This document shows positions 34,755-46,319 of a stretch of DNA of 64,000 nt, one piece after another; positions within the stretch are counted from its first letter, which is position 1, and each line of letters opens with the position of its first letter. The notes below the pieces were generated by a model. That model was not told the origin of the DNA, searched no databases, and saw nothing but the letters and a program-made list of their open reading frames with translations. This stretch comes from Saturnia japonica (lineage: Eukaryota > Arthropoda > Insecta > Lepidoptera > Saturniidae). The stretch lies in assembly GCA_033032175.1 (NCBI GenBank), contig CM065318.1, positions 11,842,001 through 11,906,000 on the forward strand, read 5' to 3'. Position numbers and translations under genes: made by a program.

Positions 34755-35020
34755 GTTTACATACAGTCTAACATACATCTATAGGATGTGGCTTGCGAGA
34801 GGATGAGATGTAAGAATACATTTAGATTATACACGGTCAAGTCGTGATTTTCATAATTATAATCATTTGAGACGACCAGGTTTGTAATAACAACTGTTGT
34901 ATGTACAGTACGAGTAGTCGATAGACAGAGTCCCGCGGATTTACAATTAAAAATAAATATTATTATCTTTTCTTAATGTTTCAATTTTACCGTGTGTGAC
35001 TGACTGCACACAATATGTTT
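34755..35020 (+). mobile_element. SINE S1 copy
   Basis: ACATCTATAGGATGTGGC, GACGACCAGGTTTG, TTGTATGTACAGTACGAG and a TGTGACTGACTGCACACA tail match the 3575 copy in order. Confidence 0.65.
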
Positions 35021-35547
35021 TTTTAAGATTATAGCAAATTTTACAGTATTTCATATATTGCATAGTCAATTTATTATAGCTTTTACTTTCAAGCATTTTG
35101 TTAAACAAATAAATTAATAATAACATTTTCCATTAAATCTTTAGACGAATATACATTTTTTACGTTGTAAAATGTTCGTGATGTAAATGAGTACCTACTT
35201 CTTGAAAGTTTAGTGTACCGCATAACAAATAGACGAACTATCTTATAGGGAACAATAAATCTTTATGAAAAAAAAAACTCAACCTCCTTAGCCCTTCAAA
35301 ATATCCTCCAATATCATTAAACTAATAAGATGATTAGATAATACAATTTGTTCACAATGATAATTTACATGCCAGTATTATACTAATCTATTTCACATTA
35401 CTTTTTATTATAATGTATAAATGTAAAAGGAATACTTTTCAATTCCACTTTCGTTTATTATTACAAACGCGAGTGCACCGATGTAACGCGCCAAAAGGAG
35501 AGAGATGCCACTTCACAAGGATCGGTATCGACGTAGCGTCGTATTAT

Positions 35548-35623
35548 AAAAGATACGGTTACCACTCGTGTTGTGAATGGCTCTTAAAGTATTGAGTATC
35601 GTCCGATAAATGGAATATTCTCG
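35548..35623 (+). promoter_or_regulatory. Weak TATA promoter with splice donor
   Basis: TATTATAAAAGATACGG at about 35548 is followed about 70 bases later by TCTCG|GTAAGTTGG at 35624. The segment is repeat-free and slightly GC-richer than its flanks. No coding frame links to it. Confidence 0.2.
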
Positions 35624-35879
35624 GTAAGTTGGTATCGAGTTGTCCAGTATATTGTTACTTTCATCACCATATTCGTTCAAAGTAGGAGCTTAAATGCGAC
35701 AATTCGCTGTATTTGGCTGTACATGTTTTTAGAATGCGGTTAACCCAACTGACCATCTGTGATTATTGTACACTGTATTATAGGCCTTATTGCTTATAAG
35801 TAAGGTTTATGTTAGTAATTTTGTAATTAAACCAGTATATCGCCGCGGATGTCGAGTTAGTTACATGGTGATTTAAGGA

Positions 35880-36085
35880 TAACTAGATATGCTCACGGTT
35901 TCGCCCATGTTAAATTTATTCGGTATCTATTCCACCGTGCCGCGCCGCCATTTACGCGCACGTTTATCCTATCGTTGTTTTCCCTTCCCGTACTTGTCTA
36001 TCAGCTTGCCAAATTGTTTGACGTTCATGGTTACTGATCCACTCCTTAGAGTCGTAGCGTGAAGGTATAAAACTTATAACCTTCC
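35880..36085 (-). mobile_element. Helitron-like R6 copy, minus
   Basis: CACGGTTTCGCCCATGTTAA, the CCGTGCCGCGCCGCC block and TTCCCGTACTTGTCTATCAG, ending in the TCGTAGCGTGAAGG segment, are R6 read backwards. Confidence 0.55.
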
Positions 36086-36184
36086 TCAATACATGTATAC
36101 AATTAATACAATTTTTACTAAATGCATATGAATGGTAAATGTACATTCGGTACTTATAACAAAACACTTTTTAAAAAAAATTGT

Positions 36185-36300
36185 CGGGCTATCTGTTTCT
36201 CAGTTTGCTCCGGGTACTCTCCGAAACGGTTGGACCGATTTTGACGGTACTTTCACTGGCAGATAGATGTTATAAGGAGTAACATAGATGATGTAATAAG
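36185..36300 (+). repeat. Repeat R5 fragment, reversed
   Basis: GAAACGGTTGGACCGATTTT and CTGGCAGATAGATGTTATAA are the R5 inner part in the opposite direction to 15685. Confidence 0.45.
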
Positions 36301-36714
36301 GAGTAAAATAAGCTTCTCATATTTTAGAAAAAGAATTATGTTTCCGCACAAATAAGAAAATAACTGGTCATGGTGAACCAATGCGGGGGATTCAATGGCT
36401 CACAATTTGGCTAAAATAACTCAGTCTTTGCGTTGATATAGTTTGATACTGGGTATGTATTCCGATTGTGATAACAGGACGTGAATCAGATTTAAAAAAA
36501 CATGACGGAATGTGCTGAAGTGTTTATTTAAGCATCCGTTTACGCAATAAGTAGAAATTCTACCACTTGCATTTCGAAGGGAATTAAAATTATGCAACTA
36601 AAGATCGAACCTGTTAGATATTTCTAGTTTGCTGCATACGTTAATTGTGTATTAGATAATATAATTTAAATTATATCTAAACTAGGTTGCTAGACTGCCT
36701 GGAAAAATTTATAA

Positions 36715-36760
36715 ATTACTAACTGTGCCCGCAGCTTCGCTCGCATGGACTAGACCCACA
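36715..36760 (-). mobile_element. Helitron 3' end, minus
   Basis: AACTGTGCCCGCAGCTTCGC at 36719 is the reverse of the GCGAAGCxGCGGGC terminus seen at 8390 and 26355. Confidence 0.4.
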
Positions 36761-36829
36761 GGCTAAAATTTACAGATAACTAAATACATAATATATACTT
36801 ACACACGTTTCTTCCTTCCTCCCAGGAGT

Positions 36830-37060
36830 TAAATGTATAGTTAGTTAAATCGAATTCTATGGATAGCGAATTAGTCAGATCGCGGTGTTGCTTACCTGGC
36901 AACAGCTCAAGCCGAGGTTCGGCCACTTTGGCACCATTGAGCTTGTTGCAACTTTCGCGGCTGAGTGCCTTAAGCACTCACCCCAAAGTTCGGTGTAGCT
37001 GTAAAAGCCGTCCGAGGCTTCAGAACCCTTATGACTAACAGTATAGTCAGTTCTAAAAAA
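36830..37060 (+). repeat. R10 retroposon, longer copy
   Basis: GCCGAGGTTCGGCCACTTTG, GTGTAGCTGTAAAAGCCGTC, GAGGCTTCAGAACCCTTATG and an A-run near 37055 match the 46330 copy over more than 150 bases. Confidence 0.55.
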
Positions 37061-37239
37061 AGCGATCGCCTGCCTTTTATTTTAAACACAAAAATGCTTA
37101 TTGTGGCTAACCCTTATGAGATATACATAAGCTATCGCTGAGTTTTATGTGTCTTTTAAGATCTAGAATTTTTTAGTACATTAATTTGGTATTTCTGTTA
37201 TGGTTTACTCAATGTAAGCCATTAAAGCGTCCCAGAAGC

Positions 37240-37415
37240 ATCTTTTTTCCGAATTGATTCATAATTATCGTCACTGCTTATTTATTCGGTAATTTACGTT
37301 ATGTAAAACAATATATCTCATAATTAGGCCAGATATCATAGCTGTGAATTAATACAATTGAATAAGTGGTTCACGCGTGAAAAGAACATAAACGGACAGA
37401 CGGACAGAAAGACGT
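37240..37415 (+). repeat. Repeat R11
   Basis: TTTTTTCCGAATTGATTCAT and AAACGGACAGACGGACAG match the copy at 100-290. Confidence 0.45.
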
Positions 37416-38149
37416 TGAGTTTTATAATATGTATAGTTTGCTAGAGAATTTTCTTTCTAAATAGCAAACGGTGAATAATTTTGACTGTCGGCAGAAAACT
37501 TGCGTTGAAACCCACGGCCTCCACGTATTATTGTGCAGTGCTTTTTTCGTAAGGTCTTTTTTGCATCGTATATTTTCTACATTTGAAACACGTAAACTGC
37601 TTGTAGGTTTGTTACTTAACGCTGATGTAACTGACCATAAGACTGTTTTGCACTCAAGTGGACGATGTCCTAGATTAAGTTTATTATGCATTCGCTATAT
37701 CCATGGAATGTCTATCAATACGACATTACCTGATGAATAATGATCTTTTTATGACAAGTTTCTATTATGACTAATGCGAGTCTATTTGTCCACTAAATAA
37801 GTGTATTTTTTTAATATTTGATTTTGTTTTAAGTACATAGGAACTTCTTTTTCTTTAACATTTTTCTTAAGTCTTAATATATTTACATTAGGTATATCAT
37901 GCGAGATAAGTTTAAAAAAACGTTTAAATTTAATTTTTGCATTGTTTAAATGCAAGTTCCGTAATTATATTTATTACACACCAAAAATATCACATTATAC
38001 TGACACAAATAAATCACATACTGTTTTTACTTATTTTGTATGCATAGACAATTTTCTGAATTACTTACCTGAACAGAATCAGAATCAACTTATAATAAGT
38101 ACATTAATTAGAAGAATCTAGGTCAATTCCAATTGGGAGATCTGTACAT

Positions 38150-38290
38150 TTTAAAGGTCAATGTCGGAAGTTGCTGATGATATAACCGTGCACGGCGCCG
38201 TTCTATTGTTATTCTAAAGAGGTAGCCAAAACGCAAACCACGTGGGTCTATAAGTGGATCATCGGGTCTCATTTGCATACACAGCTTTAT
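38150..38290. promoter_or_regulatory. Possible regulatory block with E-box and octamer
   Basis: A palindromic CCACGTGG (38238-38245) and an octamer-like ATTTGCAT (38271-38278) lie 25 bases apart in a repeat-free, GC-richer stretch with GTGCACGGCGCCG. bHLH and POU proteins bind such sites. This is motif evidence only. Confidence 0.25.
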
Positions 38291-38679
38291 GTAACACAAT
38301 TACTAAAAACTATATTTATGTTTGATTGGTCATTAGTTTTTTGAAGTAAAATTTTTTTGGGCACGATGAAAGTGAAATTCCGAATTTTAGTGCAACATTT
38401 TAGTCGCAAAGTTTCTGACGTAAAAGAGACGGAAAATAGGTACTTGGCGAGAGATAGAGAGAACTATGTTATAAACCGAGACTAATAGTTGAGTGCTATA
38501 GATTATGACAAGTGTACGCTGTTGTAAAACTAAAAAGGCAAGTAAAATGTTAGAAAAAGTTAAGGTTAGTTAATCATTTATTAATACTTGTTTATATAAT
38601 GGTTTTAGCCATATTGTTATCATATCAAATACACAAATATAATATACAAAATAATACATATTATTTGCTGAATGTAATC

Positions 38680-38798
38680 AGCGCAAGGCCGCTCATTGTG
38701 GCAATTATTGGGGGGCGTATGTCCAGCCATGGACATCTTTCACCTGAGATGATAATGGTCATGTCGGTGATGATAATGATGATATTAATTACATACTA
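38680..38798 (+). mobile_element. RTE LINE 3' end with GAT-type tail
   Basis: GGGGGGCGTATGTCCAGCCA followed by a run of GATGATAATGATGATATT is the standard 3' end of lepidopteran RTE LINEs, here heavily 5'-truncated. Confidence 0.6.
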
Positions 38799-38888
38799 AA
38801 CTACAAATGATTTAATTCTGACATGTGCGCACTATCGTTACATTTTTTAATGTGTTTACAATAGTTAAGCATTTAATATTTCTAATAC

Positions 38889-39038
38889 CTTGTTTCGGTA
38901 AGATTTGCCCTAATCATCAACCGACTCGTTCTTATTGAATAAATATTGAAAACCGATTTAGTTTTTGCGAGATAATTTTTATTGATTGCCGTATAAGGAT
39001 TTAATATGCGACTGGATAATTTAAAAGTACTGATAATT
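38889..39038 (-). CDS. Weak candidate internal exon
   Basis: The minus strand has an acceptor TTCCCGTGTAG, 150 open bases, and a donor ACAAG|GTATTAG. The peptide includes IISTFKLSSRILNPYTAINK. Chance open stretches of this size are common here, so confidence is low. Confidence 0.15.
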
Positions 39039-39334
39039 CTACACGGGAATGATAATATAGCCTTCAATTTGAGAACTATATTAATTTAAACAAAAAGTAA
39101 TAATTTTGTGTGTGTACCTACACCATCTTTGGCATAACAAAATTAAAATATGTAACTCCAAAACGTGTATTCCGCGTGCCTAGAACATTACTTAAACAAT
39201 GTTAAATTGTTTTCAAACGATAAAAAAGTCAGTAAAATGGATTTGCATTATTATCATTAATGGCTAACTTCATCTTGTTGTACTTCCATAACATGATGCA
39301 CGCTCAGTTCTCATTTTTAATTAATCTAGTATAA

Positions 39335-39520
39335 CTTCAGAAAAAATTGGATGTGTGCAGTAGAAGCACACGCAGTTGAAGTGAAACCTTAGAAAAAATA
39401 AACATATCGCCTTTAAAAAAATCCTAAATCAGCGAGACTCGAACTGGACATACAACAATGCGTACAAGTCTGATCGTCAAACCGCTAGACCAATTCGACG
39501 ACGAGGGTCATTTCAAAAAG
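39335..39520 (-). mobile_element. SINE S1 copy, minus
   Basis: AGCGAGACTCGAACTGGACA and TCGTCAAACCGCTAGACCAA are the reversed B and A boxes of S1. The tail side carries a GTGTGCAGTAGAAGCACACG inverted pair. Confidence 0.6.
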
Positions 39521-39584
39521 AAAAACAAAACAAATAAGCATGAATGGTAGTGCAATAATGTAGTAGTTAATACGTTATGAACTG

Positions 39585-39745
39585 CACAATTACAAACCGG
39601 TGACAAGCGAACTGATCGAGGCAACGTAATTCCACGTAAATCAAGCTCCTGACATGTGACGTGACTGTACACTGCAGTGTACTTACTGCACGTTCATTAT
39701 CGTTAATAAAGTAAAGAGTTAGCGGTGTCAACGTAGCTGTTAATA
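39585..39745 (+). repeat. Local repeat R16, copy 1
   Basis: GTAATTCCACGTAAATCAAG, GACATGTGACGTGACTG and GTTCATTATCGTTAATAAAG recur in order at 41310, 42010 and, in part, 43025. Confidence 0.6.
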
Positions 39746-40859
39746 AATTAAAATATAAACAAGGCCTACCTCAATGAGTAAATACAATTTTATGTAAATA
39801 CCTTTTAAATATGTACATTACATGTTTGTGGTAATTAAATTTTTATAGTTCATTCAGGAGAAAATACTTTGATGTTTCATAACTAACTGTCTTACGGTGA
39901 ATTAATTTTGAACTGAATTTAATATTTTCGGAACAAAGTTCTTTAACGCGGTTTGCGGTAGGAGTTGATTTGTATAAATCGTCACGTAAGGAAAAAGCGT
40001 TATGAACTCATGCCCCTCCTTCTCCTGTGACTTTCGTTCTCTCTGTGTCTCTTTTTATTATATTCGAGTGTGTGTATTGAGAGTATCGAGATTGAAGCAG
40101 ACGAGTATCATGCGCGGCCGGTTGTTTCGTCAGGTTTCGTTTCCTCAGGCAGTCGTCAAATTGCAAAACATTGCACTTCGGGGCGAGGCACCTTAAGGCG
40201 GTCTCACAAAATAGATGCGCGTTTTGTAATTCAATGGTTTACCAGTTACTTTGCATGCAATATATTTTATAATACAACTTACATCCATGTGTTCTTTATG
40301 AATTGGACTAACTGATTTTTGAATAATATTTTACTTATTTTATTTTTTAGTAATTTTGTTCCAAACGGTAGTCCCCCGGTCGCACACATTGTTTTTATTA
40401 CCTACTGCTTAGTCCTTACAGAAAAGCGTAATTATAGGTCACTATACTATGTGGTCTAAATCGTATCTAAGCTTTGTACAGTTGTTGTTTGCACTTTCGT
40501 GAAAGTTACCCTCTTAGCATCAACAAATTAGCATACTTCAAGTCTGAATCCGAGAAAGAATTTAGACTACAGATTATTAGGTATTTATTTATTACGCTTT
40601 TCTGTAGGGGCTAAACAGTAATAAAATAAAATTTAAAAAACAAAGAAAATAAAAGCAGTTAAAAAGCGATAAGGCCACCTAACTGTACAAGAAATTAATT
40701 ATACAACATTATAACTTTATGTTTACTATGGTGTTCCATAAATTCTTATTGATGTTTAACATCTTTCCTTTCGTTTTCCTGCAATTTGTGGGAGTGATTT
40801 CGTGATAAGGGATGGAAGTGTGTAATAGGAAGCCGGTGAAGCGTGCGCAATTTTTTTCA

Positions 40860-41028
40860 TTTGACCAATGAGCGAGCGCGTTTTAAGGTTGGTCGTCAGA
40901 CGATACCAACTCATTTTCCGAGAACTTGGTACTGTCAGTCAACAGTGTGTGCGTGTGTGTGACGAGAAAGAGAAATAGAAAAGGACAACACATCAGATGT
41001 GCGCTTAACCTACAGTATTGTGCATAAA
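40860..41028 (+). promoter_or_regulatory. Candidate promoter and short first exon
   Basis: GACCAATGAGCGAGCGCG (CCAAT box) near 40864 is followed by a perfect arthropod initiator TCAGTC at 40935-40940, a GT-rich leader, and a donor-like AAA|GTGAGC at 41029. No coding sequence is visible. Weak but coherent. Confidence 0.25.
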
Positions 41029-41309
41029 GTGAGCTATTATATAAACCAATTTATATGTTACACATCATTAACAAATACTGTAAGGCTCGCTCGTTTTTTT
41101 ATTATTGTATTTTCTTGTATTGCACTGTATTGTATTGTACAAAAGAGTTCACAATTAGTTCAGATAAAATAGCATTTTCACGTGAACGAAGTCTCAGGGA
41201 ACAATTAATAATACAATAAAAAAGAAATTGAATAAAATATGGATTATGTACTAAAGTTATATAAACATATTGTATTCCGTGTACCTTTGTAACAAGTTAG
41301 CGAAATTTT

Positions 41310-41395
41310 TCAGCACGTAATTTCATACTTAACAAGCGGCAGACAGGTGACGTGACTACACTGCTCGTTCGTTATCTTTATAAAGCCGAAACGGA
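41310..41395 (+). repeat. Local repeat R16, copy 2
   Basis: CACGTAATTTCATACTTAAC, GACAGGTGACGTGACTACAC and CGTTCGTTATCTTTATAAAG match copy 1. Confidence 0.6.
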
Positions 41396-41479
41396 TAGTA
41401 TATCCTTGTTCTTTTAAATAAATTACGAGATCAAAACAGCTAGTGGCACAAAGTTACTTTTAAAGATTCGAAATTTAAT

Positions 41480-41612
41480 CAATACTAAAGTTCAAAGACT
41501 GTTTTTTGTTTATTCGAACGTGGTAATTAATCTCTGGAGTTACCAGTAAAATTTGAAAAAATATTTTTGCGTTTTATAGCCTATTTAATGAGGAAGGTTA
41601 TACCAGGTACAC
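41480..41612 (+). mobile_element. R6 head fragment
   Basis: TTATTCGAACGTGGTAATTA, then GTTACCAGTAAAATTTG and GAGGAAGGTTATACC, match the first third of R6. The rest is absent; an R2 repeat follows. Confidence 0.4.
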
Positions 41613-41619
41613 ATAAATA

Positions 41620-41880
41620 TCTTTGGAGGTTTCTTTCTACTTAGGACAGTACGACTGGTGGAACACCTCCACCCTACAGAAGATAGCAGCCAAATAACCA
41701 TGTGTTGTGTTCCTGTGGTGAGTAGATTTTTCCAGAGCTCCTTAGGGCAGGAGAGTTCTAGGTCGAAAACGCGCTAATGATACCTAAGGTGTTGCAAGCG
41801 TCTATACCTAGGCTTCATTTGGCGCTTACCGTCAGGCGGGTGGAAAGCTTGTTTGCCACCTTAATTGTGTAAAAAGAACA
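41620..41880 (+). repeat. Repeat R2, plus
   Basis: TGGTGGAACACCTCCACCC, AGAGCTCCTTAGGGCAGG and GCGCTTACCGTCAGGCGGG are the reverse of the 16675 copy. Confidence 0.6.
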
Positions 41881-42009
41881 AAGACATTTATCTGTGCCCT
41901 ACCTCTTTTATCGTGTCGCTAACGTGATAATATCAACCGTCACTTTAACTTGCTAATATATAATAAGTTATTGTCATTAGTGAGTGTACCTATAATAATT
42001 CACTGACAA

Positions 42010-42150
42010 GCGTGTGAAGTGTTCAGAGCGCGCGTAATTTCATATTAAATTCGCTTTTGACAGGTGATGCGAAGGCACTGCACATTTATTACTGTTAATA
42101 AAGCTGAAGGAGTTGAGTCATGTCGCCAGTTATGTAAATATATTAACATA
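42010..42150 (+). repeat. Local repeat R16, copy 3
   Basis: GCGTAATTTCATATTAAATT, TTTGACAGGTGATGCG and TTATTACTGTTAATAAAGC match. The following GCCAGTTATGTAAATA also occurs at 1166-1182. Confidence 0.6.
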
Positions 42151-42359
42151 ATATAGACTAGACTTATTTATAAGGTGAAATTTTGATTCGGGGCTTGAGT
42201 TTATATGGTACGTTAAAATGTGAACAAAAATAAGGAATTAGATTTTTTTTAATAAAAATTTGAATACGATTTTTTTACTTTTTGTGTTTGAGCTGTGTAA
42301 ACGTCTGTTAGTCTTCTGTAAAACGGAGGCATTTCATCAGTTAGATTGTCCTAACTACA

Positions 42360-42563
42360 GACAAATCTCCCAAGAAATTTCTCTGTGCCCTACCGCTCTT
42401 TGAACCCCCTTCCCCAAGGAGCTCTGGAAATCCTACTCACCGTGGAAACCACACAAGGTTATTTGGTTGCGATATTCTATAAGATGGAGGAGGTGTTTCA
42501 TCGGTCGGGCCGCGGACACCCCAAGTAGAGAAAAATCTCCAAATAAATTTCTCTTTGTGCCCT
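42360..42563 (-). repeat. Repeat R2, minus, flanked by a direct repeat
   Basis: AAATCTCCxAAxAAATTTCTC...GTGCCCTAC occurs at 42365-42393 and again at 42533-42563, around an R2 body with GGAGCTCTGGAAATCCTAC. Confidence 0.55.
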
Positions 42564-43024
42564 ACTTTTATTATTTTACCTATCTTTGGCCAATATTTTA
42601 TTGCAGACTTTCCAATGTGGTTTAAAAGTTTCCTTAAAATAAAAATTTATAGTTGAAACTAAATTGGAATTTCGTCTATTGTATCATTTTCGGTCGAAAT
42701 AACAATTAAGGCCACGAGCACCAGATTGGCTTATCTGATTTTTACGATAAATTGACCTATTAACATATTCATTATTTAAAAATGTACTTTTACAAAACCA
42801 TAATGGTCTGAAGGTCGAACGCTAAATAGTAAATATGTCAAAAAATTTGTCACCTATTCGTACAGATATTGAAGTAAACACCAATCAAACAACACAATGA
42901 GATGGAGTGTGACAGACATAGAACTAATTTGTAGTAAAATAAGTTTGATAAACAGAACTTAAGTTCTTATGAGATAATTATATTCTAGTTCACAATTTAA
43001 ACTTGCCAACTCAGTGTGCAGGGT

Positions 43025-43110
43025 AGCTACGCTGAGTAATTTGATATTGAACACGTAGTTGACAGGTGACGTGCTGCAACGGGTTGCTGTCACGCGAGCT
43101 ACCAGCCGTG
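43025..43110 (+). repeat. Local repeat R16, copy 4
   Basis: GAGTAATTTGATATTGAACA and GTTGACAGGTGACGTGCTG match the first half of the other copies. Confidence 0.5.
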
Positions 43111-43439
43111 TAGGGTTGTAAAACGTATTAATGTTAAAATATATTAGCAAAATTATTATATTAAACAAAGTACATAATTATGTGCATATTGTACTTGCAT
43201 GGTATAGTTGAATAATAAAATAATTATAGATAAAATATAGTTAACTTTTACAATCATAATATTCATGTTTCTTATGTTGGCAAACCAAGAAATGCTTGGC
43301 AAAATAAAGAGCATAATCATACTTTTAATGAAATAAAAAAAAAATGTTTATTTATACAGCATTACATTATTTTTACACAATTAAAAACATTAGGTAAAAC
43401 TCAGCAAAATGAATTCACGTTGTTGTCATTACATTTTTG

Positions 43440-43725
43440 TTAGCACGGCAAGTTGACGGTACTTACTCTGATGATAAGCACAGTGCACAGTACAATCCTT
43501 TCACAACAGCGACCACCGCGAGATCGCAATCCATCAACGGTCGCCGCTGTCATGCCATCCTGTATTAATTTAACTGGATATTCACAGGCTAATCCCGAAA
43601 GGCGACACGCAAAAACAAGTCACTATGACGGACTTTTCACCACATGCAGGTGAGATTGGCTTAGGCATCTCAGTTCTGAAGATGTAATTCAACAGCCCTT
43701 AAAACCCAAAAGCATCGTCGTGTCG
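43440..43725 (+). repeat. Repeat R1, longest copy
   Basis: It runs from TTAGCACGGCAAGTTGACGG through ATCAACGGTCGCCGCTGTC and TCACTATGACGGACTTTTC to GATTGGCTTAGGCATCTC and AACAGCCCTTAAAACCC. It can serve as the reference copy in this window. Confidence 0.65.
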
Positions 43726-44129
43726 CACTTCCGTCATACGGTACGCGCGCAGTTCTCGATTTAATTCTGTACTAAACGCGCCAAAAGAAGTACCTGTAAC
43801 TACTATAATTTTTATTTCTATGATGAAAATATATTTAACTCATATATTTTATAGTATTACAGCAATTCGGTGCAACCCTATGGAAAATCGCGTGTAGGGG
43901 ATTCACGTAGTTTATCAGCTAATACCTCATGTCTAGGACTATGTGACTAGCGAGTAACAACTTTTGCGGTCTCAAATAACATTAGAAACTTCAAACTAGT
44001 ATCAGTAACTGTCTGAGGTGTGCACGAGATGTATCATGTCTGCAAATTTTGAAAAGTTTTATAGTTCATCTATAAAATATGTATAGATTTCTATTATTGT
44101 TATTAATTACTGTTTTTAAAATTTTTAAA

Positions 44130-44335
44130 AAAAGGAAGGTTATCAATTCGCATGTATTTTTTTTTATGGATGTTTAGATAACTTCTTTGTTTATGAACCG
44201 ATTTGGATGATTAATTTTTCTTTAGAAAGGGTATACTTCAAGGGTCCCATTTTAATTTCTTTGGCACTGAACCTTCGACTTCGAAGATACACCAGGGAAC
44301 TCCTCAAAATAATTGAAGTTGATTTTCTATTTTGA
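44130..44335 (+). repeat. Repeat R3
   Basis: GTTTATGAACCGATTTGGAT, TTCGAAGATACACCAGGGAA and ATTGAAGTTGATTTTC match the 32510 copy. Confidence 0.6.
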
Positions 44336-44694
44336 ACAACACATCAAGATTTTAATTACAGTGATGTTTTCTTATAAGATACACTGCATCGAACTCAACG
44401 TTTTAAGAATAATATTAGAAACAGGTCATCTTAAATATATTCTTTGGCGTATAGTAAGTACACGGTGTTATTTTTACGAAGCTAAGCCGAGATGATCCCA
44501 GTGGAAATCTAAATCTTAACGCTCGCAACAGATTTAAAATATACAAGAATGAACTAAGCGTGATGGTTGTAAAGTATTTTAGTGGTATCTAAAAACTACG
44601 TAGGTACGTTATTAACCACATTTTAAATGTAGTGTGAGTTAATTAATTATTTATGTTTAAAGTTATAGAGTACTTTTTATATCATTTAATGACT

Positions 44695-44810
44695 CAATAT
44701 CTGGTCGTCCTAACTTTCCTCGGTGTCTTGAAACTTCAATAGTTTCATTTATTTAAATACAAAATTTCATCCAAGTCTTCATTGCTGTTTCTCAGAAACG
44801 AATTATATAC
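44695..44810 (+). repeat. Repeat R4
   Basis: GGTCGTCCTAACTTTCCTCG and ATACAAAATTTCATCCAAGT with TTTCTCAGAAACGAATTA match the 12635 copy. Confidence 0.5.
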
Positions 44811-44984
44811 TAACAACTACTTATAATATATACTATAAATTATATATTACTAAAAATAATATCTTAATTATTCATAAAATATGAATTAATGATTTATTTT
44901 TTAATAGAGCAGCATTGTTTTTTGAGATAATTTCATACTAATGTTTGGGACTGGGTTGAACAAAAAAGGGTATGTATAAAAATA

Positions 44985-45235
44985 ATACCAGCCTGTTTGT
45001 GTCCCATTGCTGGACAAAGGCCTATTCCCAAGGGAAGGCAAGGGCTTTAATGAACACGCCAGTCCACGACGTATTGGCGATATTAGATACCGAGAATTCA
45101 ACAGTTCTATATTTTCCCTGTTTTTCCTACATACAGTGGTATCTACTACAAAGAACATTCCTCAAGCGTTCAAGTTTCCTCACGATGTTTTCCTTCACCG
45201 TCAGTCAATAGTGTTACTAATTTGAATTAGTACAT
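44985..45235 (-). mobile_element. SINE S2, minus, head missing
   Basis: CCCATTGCTGGACAAAGGCC through TTCCTCACGATGTTTTCC match the S2 tail and body. The tRNA-like head is absent. Confidence 0.65.
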
Positions 45236-45948
45236 TTACGCAAAAAAAAGTATGATATACAACATTTAAAATGAAATATATATTAAGCAAAATAGATTTT
45301 TGCTGGAACTTATTCTTATTTGTATAATAAAATATTTAACCAAGAAAGTTATTACGATCTATTTAATATAGTCGTAAAATATTGAGTTAAACGCGTGAAT
45401 ACTTCATATACTTTTACTATTACGTTAATATTAAATGTAATTTTCTTTAAATACACAAAAGCTGACGTGTATATTAGTAATTATCCTGCACCAGGGCCCT
45501 TTTACAGTCATTCAGTATCATTTTACCCTTAGAACGACTCGAAACCGGTAGTTTATTTCAGCCTGTAGTGAACCTTCTATAAAAATTGTAGATAGGAATT
45601 ACGTTCTTAGTCGCCACTTAACGAGACTTGGTCTATGATACGCATAAATATTTATTGTTAAGTCTATATTTTATTTATTTTTTAATTCAATGATTATTAT
45701 ACTCTAGCATGCTATAGGTTAGTGAATATTTAAATTTTAACTTAAATTGCTAACAATTCACCAATACTACTACATCACACACCATGAATACACCAATTTT
45801 AATATTACCTCGTCCATTGCGATCACTTAGATTCTATTAATCGTAAGGACTTACTTAATCTGTAAAAATAGTTTAAGCTATACGTCGCGCTGTTCACTAC
45901 ACTAGCTTAAATGGTTTTGTAGTTCTCACCTCATCATCATCTTCTCAC

Positions 45949-46041
45949 CATGCTCATATTATCGAGGAGTTGAATGTACTCGACATTAACGTGGTGTTCA
46001 TGAGCTTCTGCAAACTTTTCAATGACTTTTGGTGACGACAT
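45949..46041 (-). CDS. Putative first coding exon, 31 codons (partial gene)
   Basis: On the minus strand a GGTATAAAAG box at 46071-46080 is followed about 37 bases later by an ATG at 46041. Thirty-one open codons begin MSSPKVIEKFAEAHEHHV and end LLDNMSM, then ATG|GTGAGA, a good donor, at 45948. Without splicing the frame stops four codons later, so an intron is required. The residue mix is protein-like: Glu/His-rich, with conventional codons. One possible next exon is 45534-45569 (acceptor ACTACAG, donor AGG|GTAAAA, 12 codons in phase), but this is weak. The family is not recognised. TATA and ATG are closer than usual, so the leader would be very short. Confidence 0.45.
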
Positions 46042-46045
46042 TGAG

Positions 46046-46082
46046 CTCCCGGTGAATGTCGTCGTTATTTCTTTTATACCTA
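46046..46082 (-). promoter_or_regulatory. TATA box before the 46041 start codon
   Basis: TATAAAAG at 46071-46078 on the minus strand, flanked by GC-rich bases. The expected start of transcription lies about 5-12 bases before the ATG (TCACC at 46051-46055). Confidence 0.4.
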
Positions 46083-46319
46083 CCAGGGTGGGTGCACTTT
46101 AGTTTGGAAATTTTGAATACAGAAAAAAATATGAAATAATAAACTTCATTGTCAAGAGATTTACAAATATAGTCAAGTTTTACTTTTGTGACGTAGAGAT
46201 GAGATGAGAGAAAGACCTTGTTATTGCTTATTAACAGATTGCTTTAAAAATATTTGAATAAGTCATAAAAAGAAGGGAAGCATGTTTGTGAGTGTATTGA
46301 TATTTGTATAGTTAGATCG

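Noticed and set aside
37422..37740. Overlapping 89-codon frames on both strands
   Set aside because: No recognisable motif, no convincing splice sites, and opposing frames of equal length argue for chance. Could be revisited if conserved.
40002..40315. Overlapping frames of 64 and 81 codons in a GC-richer stretch
   Set aside because: No start context, domain or splice donor; Inr-like TCAGG motifs near 40133-40150 are too weak to call a promoter.
44901..45225. Three overlapping frames of 72-85 codons
   Set aside because: They are by-products of the reversed SINE S2 at 44985-45235.
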